Source: Pantoea dispersa
GTDB lineage: Bacteria; Pseudomonadota; Gammaproteobacteria; Enterobacterales; Enterobacteriaceae
Assembly: GCF_014155765.1 (NCBI RefSeq)
Contig: NZ_SCKT01000005.1
Coordinates: forward strand, 84,006-148,005
Direction: 5' to 3'
DNA: 64,000 nucleotides
In this document: piece after piece, positions 8,667-16,701 of the stretch
Layout of the letters: every line of letters starts with the position of its first letter
How positions within the stretch are numbered: the first letter of the stretch is position 1
The notes under the pieces: model-generated
What the model saw: only the letters and a program-made list of their open reading frames with translations
Told to the model about the DNA's origin: nothing
Database searches by the model: none
Program-made: the position numbers and the translations under genes

Positions 8667-8668
8667 GC

Positions 8669-8965
8669 ATGAAACAACAGTATGAGACGCAGGTCACGGT
8701 GCAGGGCAAAGGCGACAGCAAAGCAAAAGCCTTCGCCGATGCGCTCAGCAAGGTGCAGCAGCAGGTGCTGCGCACCAGCCAGAAAATTCTGTTGCGCATT
8801 GAACCGCTCGATGTGCGGGTGCTGCGCGCGCAGGAGAGCGTGCGGAAGGAGAAATTTCTGTTTTTCTTCCTCGCGCGTGAACGGCGGAATTACAGCGTGG
8901 AGCTGGAAATTACCGTCAGCGTCACTGTGATCGACACCGAGAGCGTGACCTTCACAGCAACGTAA
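8669..8965 (+). CDS. DUF4312 family protein
   Basis: A 98-residue protein of DUF4312 (EF_0831/AHA_3912 type). It reads as an N-terminal beta strand (YETQVTVQGKG), a helix (SKAKAFADALSKVQQQVLR), a basic segment with KFLFFFLARERRNY, and two hydrophobic strands (VELEITVSVTVIDTE), giving a small ferredoxin-like or dodecin-like alpha/beta shape. It contains no histidine and no cysteine, so it cannot be a His- or Cys-phosphorylated PTS carrier. The start has only a weak ribosome site and lies 2 bases after the SFCGS stop, so translation is probably coupled. Function unknown; probably a soluble partner of the DUF4311/DUF4310 membrane proteins. Confidence 0.82.
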   Translation: MKQQYETQVTVQGKGDSKAKAFADALSKVQQQVLRTSQKILLRIEPLDVRVLRAQESVRKEKFLFFFLARERRNYSVELEITVSVTVIDTESVTFTAT

Positions 8966-8990
8966 GAATAACGACAACAAGGGTAACAAT

Positions 8991-9767
8991 ATGTTTTTAA
9001 TCATTTTGTTTAAGTCGTTGATCATAGGTGGATTAGTCGGCGTGGGCGTTGGAGCGGGCGCGGCGCGCATGTTCCACGCGCCTGTCACGCAGGGGATGGG
9101 TGCCTTCCGTACGCTGGGCGAGCTCAACTCCTGCGAGGGCGATCCGGCTTCGCACTTCTCCTTTGGTCTCGGCTTCTTCTTTAACGCCTGGGCATCCTCC
9201 GTTGCCGCGGGCTCCTTCACGCAGGATGTGGATCACCGCATTCTGCCGAACTGGGGCGCGGCCGCACTGATGGTAAAGAACCGCAACGTCGCGGAAACGC
9301 TGCATAACCCGAAACGCATGGCGATTGCCTGCGGCATCATCGGCATGATCGTGGTGGCCTTCCTGAACAGTACTGCTTCCGCCGTACCGGCTGCGCTGCA
9401 GGTGACCGCGGTAAAGGTGCTGGTGCCGGCGGCGAATCTGCTGGTGAACACGGTGATGCCGGTGATCTTCTGGCTGGCGGCGATAGATGCCGGTAAGAAA
9501 TCGGGCTTCTGGGCAACCATTTTTGGTGGTCTGGCGCAGTTGATCATGGGTAATGCCGTGCCGGGTCTGGTGCTGGGCATTCTGATCGGTAAAGGCGTGG
9601 AAGAGAGCGGCTGGAACAAAGTCACCAAAGTGATGATGGCTGCGATTGTCCTGCTGTTTGTGCTGAGCGGCTTCTTCCGTGGCTTCGATGTGAAACTGCT
9701 GCAATCCTTCCAGCTCGGCATCCCTGGCTGGCTCGACATGATCCACAACAGTCTGAGCGGCAAATAA
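8991..9767 (+). CDS. DUF4311 integral membrane protein
   Basis: A 258-residue membrane protein of DUF4311 (AHA_3914 type). I see about five to six hydrophobic segments: residues 2-25, 105-125, 135-160, 172-198 and 205-226. Glycine-rich stretches include GGLVGVGVGAGAARMF and a conserved-looking loop, FRTLGELNSCEGDPASHFSFG. It is not a recognisable PTS EIIC, MFS or ABC permease. Paired with the DUF4310 membrane protein and the small SFCGS and DUF4312 proteins it plausibly forms a transporter for the substrate degraded by the downstream enzymes (inference). The start has SD AAGGGT and lies 25 bases after DUF4312. Confidence 0.85.
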   Translation: MFLIILFKSLIIGGLVGVGVGAGAARMFHAPVTQGMGAFRTLGELNSCEGDPASHFSFGLGFFFNAWASSVAAGSFTQDVDHRILPNWGAAALMVKNRNVAETLHNPKRMAIACGIIGMIVVAFLNSTASAVPAALQVTAVKVLVPAANLLVNTVMPVIFWLAAIDAGKKSGFWATIFGGLAQLIMGNAVPGLVLGILIGKGVEESGWNKVTKVMMAAIVLLFVLSGFFRGFDVKLLQSFQLGIPGWLDMIHNSLSGK

Positions 9768-9779
9768 GGAGCCTTCAGC

Positions 9780-10427
9780 ATGAACGAGAACGAAAACAAA
9801 GGGTTCTGGTACGCCGACTGGTCTTTCCCGCTGTTTGTCGGCCTGCTCTCCTCCGGCGTATTCGCCGGGACGCACATGTACTACCTGTACGGCATCGGTG
9901 CTTTTAACGAAGTGGCATTCGTTTCGATGCTGCGCTCCGGCATGGAAACCGGCGTGTACGGCGCGGTGGCGGCGTTTGGTGCCAGCTTCCTGTTTGCCCG
10001 CATTATTGAAGGCTCGCTGGTAGGGATTCTGGATATCGGCGGCGCGATTCAGACCGGCGTCGGCCTCGGTGTGCCAGCGCTGCTGCTTGGAGCCGGTATC
10101 GTGTTTCCGGTGGCGAACTTTGCCGCCTCGCTGGCAACCGGGCTGGTGATTGGCGTGGCGATTGGCTACGTGATTATCCTCGCGCGTAAATTCACCATCA
10201 ACCAGAGCGATTCCACCTACGGCGCGGACGTAATGATGGGCGCCGGGAATGCCTCCGGTCGCTTCCTTGGTCCACTGATTATTCTGTCTGCTATGGCGGC
10301 GTCGATTCCGATCGGCCTCGGTTCGCTGGTCGGTGCGCTGCTGTTTTACCTGTGGAACAAGCCAATTACCGGCGGCGCAATTCTCGGTGCCATGGTGCTC
10401 GGCGCTATCTTCCCGGTTTCGCTGTAA
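9780..10427 (+). CDS. DUF4310 integral membrane protein
   Basis: A 215-residue membrane protein of DUF4310 (AHA_3913 type) with about six hydrophobic segments. It has an N-terminal FWYADWSFPLFVGLLSSGVF, then glycine/alanine-rich helices. A polar loop (NQSDSTYGADVMMGAGNASGR, roughly residues 140-160) could form a substrate path. It follows DUF4311 by 12 bases with AAGGAG before the ATG. Homologues always seem to travel with DUF4311 and DUF4312, which argues for one membrane complex. No energising domain (ATPase, PTS phospho-site, Na+/H+ antiporter signature) is visible. The function is inferred only from context. Confidence 0.85.
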   Translation: MNENENKGFWYADWSFPLFVGLLSSGVFAGTHMYYLYGIGAFNEVAFVSMLRSGMETGVYGAVAAFGASFLFARIIEGSLVGILDIGGAIQTGVGLGVPALLLGAGIVFPVANFAASLATGLVIGVAIGYVIILARKFTINQSDSTYGADVMMGAGNASGRFLGPLIILSAMAASIPIGLGSLVGALLFYLWNKPITGGAILGAMVLGAIFPVSL

Positions 10428-10448
10428 GCGCGAAATGGCTGCACAATC

Positions 10449-10492
10449 CCGTAGCGGCGCGATTTATCGCGCAATAAATTGCGCCGCTACGG
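10449..10492. repeat. Palindromic intergenic element inside the accessory operon
   Basis: Perfect 12-bp arms CCGTAGCGGCGC / GCGCCGCTACGG with a partly palindromic AT-containing centre. It fills the only sizeable gap (92 bp) in the operon, between the DUF4310 and amidohydrolase genes. It could lower distal expression or stabilise the upstream mRNA. Confidence 0.65.
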
Positions 10493-10519
10493 CATGTGCG
10501 CTCTGTAAATGGGGGTTTT

Positions 10520-11653
10520 ATGTTTGATCTGATTCTGCGCCGCGCGCGTCTGTGTGATGAACAGCTGGTGGATATCGCGATTCACGCCGGCAAAATCGCG
10601 GCGGTCGGTAAGGTGGACGGCGCCGCGCAACAGGAGCGCGATCTCGGCGGCTGCTACTACGTCAGCGCCGGCTGGATTGACAGCCACGTACACTGCTATC
10701 CCAAATCACCGATTTACCACGACGAAGCCGACGCGATTGGCGTGGCGCAGGGTGTCACCACCGTGGTGGATGCGGGCAGCACCGGTGCCGATCACATCGA
10801 CGACTTTTATCAGCTGACGCGCAGCGCGAAGACCGAAGTGCGCGCGCTGATCAACATCTCGCGCACCGGCATCGTCACGCAGAACGAACTGGCCGACATG
10901 GCGCAGATCGACGGCGAAGCGGTGGTGCAGGCGGTACAGCGTCGCCCGGACTTTATCGTCGGCCTGAAGGCACGCATGAGCAGCAGCGTGGTCGGCGACA
11001 ACGGCATTCAGCCGCTGGTGCGCGCCAAAGCCATTCAGCAGGCGGCGGGCAATCTGCCGCTGATGGTGCACATCGGTAACAACCCGCCGGTGCTGGAAGA
11101 GATCGCCACGCTGCTCACTTCCGGCGACATCATCACTCACTGCTTCAACGGCAAGCCGAACCGCATTCTGTCACCGCAGGGCGAGCTGAAAGCGGCGGTT
11201 AAGCAGGCGATCGCGCGCGGCGTGAAGCTGGATATCGGCCACGGCAGCGCCAGCTTCAGTTTTGCGGTGGCGCGCGAGGCGATTGCCCAGGGCATTCTGC
11301 CGGACACCATCAGCTCCGATATCTATTGTCGCAACCGCATCAACGGCCCGGTGCACAGCCTGGCGCACGTGATGTCGAAATTTTTCTCCATCGGCATGAC
11401 GCTGCCGCAGGTGATCGCCTGCGTCACCGTTAATGCCGCAGCGGGTCTGCGTCTGGCCGGTAAAGGTCATCTGACCGCCGGTTATGACGCCGATCTGACC
11501 ATTTTTACCGTCAAAGAGGAAGCCAGCCCGTTCGTCGATGCTGAAGGCGAACGGGTCACAGGTGAGCAACATTTGCTGCCGCTGGCCGTGGTGATCGCGG
11601 GCCAGTGGCATCTGACTGAGGAAGGGAAAGCGCATCATGTCTTCGATTTATGA
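10520..11653 (+). CDS. Amidohydrolase (EF_0837/AHA_3915 type), dihydroorotase-like
   Basis: A metal-dependent hydrolase of the amidohydrolase superfamily, 377 residues. The ATG at 10520 is chosen because GGGGG lies just upstream. The metal site is complete by inspection: H56 and H58 (DSHVHC), the bridging carboxylated lysine K150 (GLKARM), H184 (MVHIGN), H207 (ITHCFNG) and D267 (SSDIY). It is cytoplasmic. Within the operon it precedes the PLP lyase and aldolase and overlaps the lyase gene by 17 bases, so it probably opens a cyclic amide/lactam or removes an acyl group to give the amino acid for the lyase (inference). The exact substrate is unknown. Confidence 0.88.
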   Translation: MFDLILRRARLCDEQLVDIAIHAGKIAAVGKVDGAAQQERDLGGCYYVSAGWIDSHVHCYPKSPIYHDEADAIGVAQGVTTVVDAGSTGADHIDDFYQLTRSAKTEVRALINISRTGIVTQNELADMAQIDGEAVVQAVQRRPDFIVGLKARMSSSVVGDNGIQPLVRAKAIQQAAGNLPLMVHIGNNPPVLEEIATLLTSGDIITHCFNGKPNRILSPQGELKAAVKQAIARGVKLDIGHGSASFSFAVAREAIAQGILPDTISSDIYCRNRINGPVHSLAHVMSKFFSIGMTLPQVIACVTVNAAAGLRLAGKGHLTAGYDADLTIFTVKEEASPFVDAEGERVTGEQHLLPLAVVIAGQWHLTEEGKAHHVFDL

Positions 11654-12758
11654 GAAATATGACCTGAAACAGGTGATCAACGCCTCCGGCCGTATGACCA
11701 TTCTCGGCGTGTCGACGCCGTCCGCCGACGTGGTGGATACCGTCAGCTACGGCCTTAATCACTACTTTGAGATCAAAGATCTGGTCAACAAAACCGGTGC
11801 CTACATCGCGCGCCTGCTGGAAGTCGAAAACGCGGTGGTGGTGTCCTGCGCCTCGGCCGGTATTGCCCAGTGCGTAGCGGCGGTGATCGTCAAAGATAAC
11901 GACTGGTTGCTGAATAACCTGCACGCCGCGCCGCTCAGCGTGCCGCACGACATTGTGGTGCCGAAAGGCCATAACGTGAACTACGGCGCGCCGGTGGGTA
12001 GCATGGTGGCGCTGGGCGGCGGACGCCTGATTGAGGCCGGTTACAGCAATGAGTGCTCGCCAGAACAGCTGGCGGCGGCCATCACGCCGACCACCGCGGC
12101 GCTGCTGTACGTCAAGTCGCATCACTGTGTGCAGAAAAGCCATCTCAGCGTCGAACAGGCGGCAGTAGTCGCGCGCAAACACGGTATTCCGCTGATTGTC
12201 GATGCGGCGGCCGAAGAGGATTTGCAGTGCTATTACCAGATGGGCGCCGACCTGGTGATCTACAGCGGTGCCAAAGCCATTGAAGGGCCAACCAGCGGCC
12301 TGGTGATTGGCCGCAGCCAGTACGTCGAGTGGGTGAAACGCCAGAGCAACGGCATTGGCCGCGCGATGAAAGTCGGCAAAGAGGGCATTCTCGGTCTGAC
12401 TCAGGCGATTGAAAACTACCTGCTGCAGAGCAAAACCAGCGGTGCCGACATGGTGGCGAAGATGACGCCCTTTATCGATAACCTCAACACGCTGAACGGC
12501 GTCAGCGCACGCGTGGTGTGGGATGCCGCCGGTCGTGATATCGCCCGCGCTGAGATCAAATTTGATGAAGCGGTGACGGGCTGGCCAACCGGCGAGCTGG
12601 TGCAGGCGCTGAAAAACGGCGACATCGCCATCTATTTCCGCGGCTATAAAGCCAACGAAGGCATTATCGAAGCGGATGTGCGCAGCGTCAGCGCGGAACA
12701 GCTGCACATTATCTTTAGCCGCATCCAGGCGCTGCTCAGCGGAGGAAAACGCGCATGA
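11637..12758 (+). CDS. dgaE: DgaE-like PLP-dependent ammonia-lyase (SelA-related)
   Basis: A 373-residue fold-type I PLP enzyme related to SelA. In Salmonella DgaE converts D-glucosaminate-6-phosphate to 2-keto-3-deoxygluconate-6-phosphate with loss of ammonia. The PLP lysine is K213 (YSGAKAIEGPTSG) and the PLP-ring aspartate D189 (PLIVDAAAEED). The N-terminal INASGRMTILG is typical of the selA-related family. It overlaps the amidohydrolase gene by 17 bases and the aldolase gene by 4, so the three enzymes are translationally coupled. The Salmonella dga operon has a mannose-type PTS; here the membrane part is DUF4311/DUF4310 instead, so the substrate may differ. Confidence 0.87.
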   Translation: MSSIYEKYDLKQVINASGRMTILGVSTPSADVVDTVSYGLNHYFEIKDLVNKTGAYIARLLEVENAVVVSCASAGIAQCVAAVIVKDNDWLLNNLHAAPLSVPHDIVVPKGHNVNYGAPVGSMVALGGGRLIEAGYSNECSPEQLAAAITPTTAALLYVKSHHCVQKSHLSVEQAAVVARKHGIPLIVDAAAEEDLQCYYQMGADLVIYSGAKAIEGPTSGLVIGRSQYVEWVKRQSNGIGRAMKVGKEGILGLTQAIENYLLQSKTSGADMVAKMTPFIDNLNTLNGVSARVVWDAAGRDIARAEIKFDEAVTGWPTGELVQALKNGDIAIYFRGYKANEGIIEADVRSVSAEQLHIIFSRIQALLSGGKRA

Positions 12759-13492
12759 ATCTCAACCCCAATTTCTATCAGGGCCGTCTGTGCCTCAACG
12801 TGCTGGCTGGTTCAAAGCAGAATGCGCAGGCGATCTGGCAGGCGGCAGAAGGGCATGTGCTGGTCGGCGTTCTGTCGAAAAACTACGCCTCGAATGAGGC
12901 CGCGATTGCCGATATGCGCGAGTACGCGGCGCTGATTGATAATGCGCTGTCGGTCGGGCTGGGTGCGGGCGACCCGAATCAGTCGGCGATGGTCAGTGAA
13001 ATCTCGGCGGAACTGCAGCCGCAGCACGTTAATCAGGTCTTTACCGGCGTGGCCACCAGCCGCGCGCTGCTCGGACAGCCACACACCATCGTGAACGGTC
13101 TGGTTTCACCAACCGGCACGCCGGGCAAGGTGAAAATCTCCACCGGTCCGCGCAGTTCGCAGGCGGCGGACGGCATTGTGCCGATCGCCACGGCGATCGC
13201 CATGCTGCAGGATATGGGCGGCAGTTCGGTGAAGTATTTCCCGATGGGCGGCCTGAACGCGGTGGAGGAGTATCGCGCGGTGGCGGACGCCTGTGCGCGC
13301 CATGATTTCTGGCTGGAGCCGACCGGCGGTATCGATCTCAGTAATTTCGAAGAGATTGTGCGGATTGCTCTGGAGGCCGGGGTCAGTAAAGTCATCCCGC
13401 ACGTTTACAGCTCAATTATTGATAGCGTCAGCGGCGACACGCGCATTGACGATGTGCGTCAGCTTCTGGCAACGTGCAAGAAACTGCTGTAA
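12755..13492 (+). CDS. dgaF: DgaF-like 2-dehydro-3-deoxy-phosphogluconate aldolase
   Basis: A 245-residue TIM-barrel aldolase of the EF_0839/DgaF type, which splits 2-keto-3-deoxygluconate-6-phosphate into pyruvate and glyceraldehyde-3-phosphate. Visible segments are the glycine-rich VGLGAGDPNQ, the probable Schiff-base region GTPGKVKISTGP, SSVKYFPMGGL and LEPTGGIDLSNFEEI near the C-terminus. Its ATG overlaps the dgaE stop (ATGA). Because it needs a 6-phosphorylated substrate and no kinase is encoded nearby, the operon must either import its substrate with phosphorylation or borrow a kinase. The family assignment is strong; the in vivo substrate is inferred. Confidence 0.88.
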   Translation: MNLNPNFYQGRLCLNVLAGSKQNAQAIWQAAEGHVLVGVLSKNYASNEAAIADMREYAALIDNALSVGLGAGDPNQSAMVSEISAELQPQHVNQVFTGVATSRALLGQPHTIVNGLVSPTGTPGKVKISTGPRSSQAADGIVPIATAIAMLQDMGGSSVKYFPMGGLNAVEEYRAVADACARHDFWLEPTGGIDLSNFEEIVRIALEAGVSKVIPHVYSSIIDSVSGDTRIDDVRQLLATCKKLL

Positions 13493-13516
13493 CAAATGAG
13501 TAACAGGTGAGGCTCC

Positions 13517-15427
13517 GTGAGATTTCCCAATCAGCGTTTAGCTCAACTCTTCGCGGCGCTGCAAAGCGAAACGCTGCCACAGGATGAGCTGGCGCGGCGT
13601 TTTTCCGTTTCAACGCGCACGGTGCGCACCGACATCACCGCGCTCAATGCGCTGCTGGAACAGCACGGCGCTCAGTTCGTGCTGGCGCGCGGCGCGGGCT
13701 ATCAGCTAAAAATCGACGACGCGGTGCGCTTCGGCCGCCTGCAGCAGGAGAGTGCGGCACCGCTGCGGGTGCCGCGCACCTCGCAGGATCGGGTGCGCTA
13801 TTTGCTGAGCCGCTTTCTCACCGCCGCGTATTCGCTCAAGCTGGAAGATCTGTCGGAAGAGTGGTTCGTCAGCCGCGCCACGCTGCAGAGCGATATGGCG
13901 GAAGTGCGCGAGTGGCTGGGCCGCTATCATCTCAACATCGAAACCAAGCCGCGCTACGGTATGAAACTGTTTGGCAGCGAGGCGGCGATTCGCACCTGCC
14001 TGACCGATCTGCTGTGGCAAATCGACCAGCAGACGCCGGACAGTCCGCTGCTGACGGTCGAGGCGCTGCACAGCGGCATGCTGGCGCAGCTGCAGCCGCT
14101 GCTGGCGCAGTGCTTCACGCAGCATGCCATCCGGCTGAGCGATGAAGGCGAGCGCTATCTGCTGATTTACTGCGCGGTGGCGGTGCGCCGCATCAGCGAA
14201 GGCTTCCCACTCAGCGATCCCGGCGCGGAGGATGTCGGCGAGGAGATACGCGAGGCGGCGCACGATCTGGTTAATCTGATGCGTCCGCTGGTGGGTAAAG
14301 GCATCTCGCAGGCCGAAGAGAACTGGCTGCGCGTTAACATTGCGGCGCGGCAGATTCAGGCGCTGGCCCCCAGCACCATCAACGCCGATGACGCGGATGC
14401 GCTGGTGGATTACCTGCTTAACTACATCAACACCCATTACAACTACCGGCTGCAGCAGGATGAGCAGCTGCGCGCCGATCTGCTCACGCACATCAAAACC
14501 ATGATCACCCGCGTGCGCTATCAGATCCACATCCCTAATCCGCTGCTGAGTAACATCAAGCAGCACTATCCGATGGCCTACGATGTAACGCTGGCGGCCG
14601 TCACCAGCTGGGGCAAATACACGCCGTATACCATCAGCGAAAACGAGATTGGCTTTCTGGTACTGCACATCGGCGTCGGGCTGGAGCGACATTACGATGT
14701 CGGCTACCAGCGACACCCGCAGGTGTTGCTGGTCTGCGACAGCGGCAACTCCACGCTGCGCATGATCGAGGCGCTGCTGCTGCGCAAATATCCGCAGCTG
14801 GTGGTGACGGCGCGGCTGTCGCAGCGCGACTACGAAGTGCGTGCGCACATTGATGAAGATTTTGTTATTTCAACCGCGCGGCTCAGCGAGAAGAACAAGC
14901 CGGTAGTGATGATGTCGCCGTTCCCTACGGAGTTTCAGCTGGAACAGCTCGGCAAGCTGGTGCTGGTGGATCGCACCCGGCCTTACATGCTGGAGAAGTA
15001 CTTCGACGCGCAGCATTTCATGGTGCTCGACCGGCCAATGAGCCAGTCGGCGCTGTTCCGCCTGCTGTGCGATCGGCTCGAAGCGGAGGGCTATGTCGAT
15101 GCTGATTTTTATCCTTCGGTTGAAGAGCGTGAAGCGATTGTCAGTACCATGCTGGGCGAAGGGATTGCGCTACCACACTCGCTGGGATTACTGGCTAAAA
15201 AAACCGTGGTTTATACCGTGCTGGCACCGCACGGCGTGAGCTGGGGCGATGAGACGGCTTCGGTAATTTTTCTGCTGGCGATCAGTAAGAGCGAATACGA
15301 AGAGGCGATGGCGATTTACGATCTGTTTGTCACCTTCCTGCGCGAAAGGGCGGTGACAAGACTGCGCGACTGCGCTGATTTCGTCAGCTTTAAAGCGGTG
15401 GCGATGGATTGTCTGAGCCGGTTGTGA
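13517..15427 (+). CDS. LicR/ManR-like PRD transcription activator with EIIB- and EIIA-like domains
   Basis: A 636-residue regulator. Domains by inspection: DeoR-like HTH (1-65, ARRFSVSTRTVRTDI), a second Mga-type HTH (90-155), PRD1 (about 190-285), PRD2 (about 290-395 with H325 and H384), a GatB-like EIIB domain (400-490) with a phospho-Cys candidate C407 (VCDSGNST), and a fructose/mannitol-type EIIA domain with H554 (ALPHS). Such proteins switch on operons when dephosphorylated by a PTS transporter. Start GTG 13517, 24 bases after dgaF. As the last gene of the operon it probably controls it. Oddly no EIIC/EIID is encoded here, so the phospho-signal must come from elsewhere or from the uncharacterised membrane module. 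Confidence 0.9.
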   Translation: MRFPNQRLAQLFAALQSETLPQDELARRFSVSTRTVRTDITALNALLEQHGAQFVLARGAGYQLKIDDAVRFGRLQQESAAPLRVPRTSQDRVRYLLSRFLTAAYSLKLEDLSEEWFVSRATLQSDMAEVREWLGRYHLNIETKPRYGMKLFGSEAAIRTCLTDLLWQIDQQTPDSPLLTVEALHSGMLAQLQPLLAQCFTQHAIRLSDEGERYLLIYCAVAVRRISEGFPLSDPGAEDVGEEIREAAHDLVNLMRPLVGKGISQAEENWLRVNIAARQIQALAPSTINADDADALVDYLLNYINTHYNYRLQQDEQLRADLLTHIKTMITRVRYQIHIPNPLLSNIKQHYPMAYDVTLAAVTSWGKYTPYTISENEIGFLVLHIGVGLERHYDVGYQRHPQVLLVCDSGNSTLRMIEALLLRKYPQLVVTARLSQRDYEVRAHIDEDFVISTARLSEKNKPVVMMSPFPTEFQLEQLGKLVLVDRTRPYMLEKYFDAQHFMVLDRPMSQSALFRLLCDRLEAEGYVDADFYPSVEEREAIVSTMLGEGIALPHSLGLLAKKTVVYTVLAPHGVSWGDETASVIFLLAISKSEYEEAMAIYDLFVTFLRERAVTRLRDCADFVSFKAVAMDCLSRL

Positions 15428-15447
15428 TGGGGATGGGTGCGGTTTGT

Positions 15448-15649
15448 CCCTCACCCTAACCCTCTCCCGCAAGCGGGCGAGGGGACCGATCCAGCGGTGT
15501 GTGAGTTCAGGCGCTGATCCTCAGCGCCCGGTGGATTGACTGAATTCTGGCCCTCAAACCACGCCCGGACGACTCCTTCTTAGATTCCCTCTTAAAACCA
15601 CGTTCGGACGGCTCCCTCTCCCGCGTGCGGGAGAGGGCTGGGGTGAGGG
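15448..15649. repeat. Two REP-like elements between the operon and yhaJ
   Basis: Copies at 15448-15484 and 15613-15649 in opposite orientation, with degenerate copies of CCACGCCCGGACG/CCACGTTCGGACG between them. The 245-bp stretch 15428-15672 holds no gene I can see. Confidence 0.7.
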
Positions 15650-15672
15650 CGAAACGCCGCCAGCCCCCACAA

Positions 15673-16572
15673 TCAGCCGCGTTTCGCCAGCAGTTTCGGA
15701 ATCTCACGCAGGCACCAGGCTTTGGCTTCACCCATGCTATCGCGGCGCCACGCCATAATAATATCCACCTCACGGGTATACTCGGCGCTGACGACGCGCA
15801 GGCGGCCTTCGGCGATATCTTTCTCTACCATCGGATAGGGCATGGTCGCTACGCCGAGACCGGCCAGCAGCGCGCGGCGTTTATCATCCATGCTGCTTAC
15901 CGTCAGGCGCTGCTGTTTGTCCAGCAGCTGCACCGTCAATACCGGACGTTCGCGCGCGGTGTCCGCCACGGCGATGCCGCGATACTTAACGCGCGTGACC
16001 TCGGACAGCGGCTCGGCTTCCTGATGAATCGGGTGATCCGGACTGGCAACATACACGCTCATAATGCTGTACAGCTTGCGCGTGTTGATTTCGGTGGAGG
16101 CGCGAAAATGCAAATCCGGCGCGATCACGATGTCGGCGCGCCCCTGTTCCAGTCGCTCCCACGCGCCCGCCAGCACTTCGGTGACCAGCGAAATCTGCGT
16201 ATTGGCTTTTTCGGCCAGCTTCTCTACCAGCGGGAACAGCAGCTCGGTCGGGATCAGTGCTTCGGCCACGATGGTCAGATGGGTTTCCCAGCCGCGCGCC
16301 AGCGCTTCGGCATCGGTGGTGAGTTTATCGGCGGCTTCCAGCAGCACGCGGCCGCGTTCCAGCAGCATTCGCCCGACGTTGGTGAATTTGGTGCGATGGC
16401 CGGAGCGGTCAAACAGCACCACATCCAGCTCCTCTTCCAGCTTCTGCATGGTGTAGCTCAGCGCCGATGGCACGCGTCCCAGCTCGTCGGCCGCAGCGGC
16501 GAAGCTGCCGCGACGGTCAATAGCATCCATCACACGTAAAGCTTCCAGGGTTAACGCGCGCTCTTTAGCCAT
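15673..16572 (-). CDS. yhaJ: LysR-family regulator YhaJ
   Basis: A 299-residue LysR-type transcription factor. The first 95 residues, including MAKERALTLEALRVMDAIDRR and the winged HTH (GSFAAAADELGRVPSALSYTM), look essentially identical to E. coli YhaJ as I recall it; the effector domain (95-299) is also close (YRGIAVADTARERPVL). In E. coli YhaJ activates the neighbouring yhaK, yhaJ itself and some horizontally acquired virulence genes, and it responds to aromatic compounds. Here it is divergent from yhaK with a 129-bp shared upstream region. No defects seen. Confidence 0.95.
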   Translation of the reverse strand: MAKERALTLEALRVMDAIDRRGSFAAAADELGRVPSALSYTMQKLEEELDVVLFDRSGHRTKFTNVGRMLLERGRVLLEAADKLTTDAEALARGWETHLTIVAEALIPTELLFPLVEKLAEKANTQISLVTEVLAGAWERLEQGRADIVIAPDLHFRASTEINTRKLYSIMSVYVASPDHPIHQEAEPLSEVTRVKYRGIAVADTARERPVLTVQLLDKQQRLTVSSMDDKRRALLAGLGVATMPYPMVEKDIAEGRLRVVSAEYTREVDIIMAWRRDSMGEAKAWCLREIPKLLAKRG

Positions 16573-16701
16573 GCCGACTCTCTGTCAGTAAATTTGAATA
16601 TGCCAGGCAGATTAACTGGCTAACAATCCGGCGTCCAGCCTTTTACCATTGACGTATAAAGCCTGTGGTGGATTCTCACCGCAGTGCGTCGGAGGTAAAG
16701 C

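Noticed and set aside
11556-12707. A 383-codon minus-strand frame across dgaE
   Set aside because: It mirrors the codon pattern of dgaE, with a His/Arg-rich composition typical of antisense frames.
13706-14848. A 380-codon minus-strand frame across the LicR-like gene
   Set aside because: Arg/Gln/His-rich shadow of a clear domain protein; no homology recognised.
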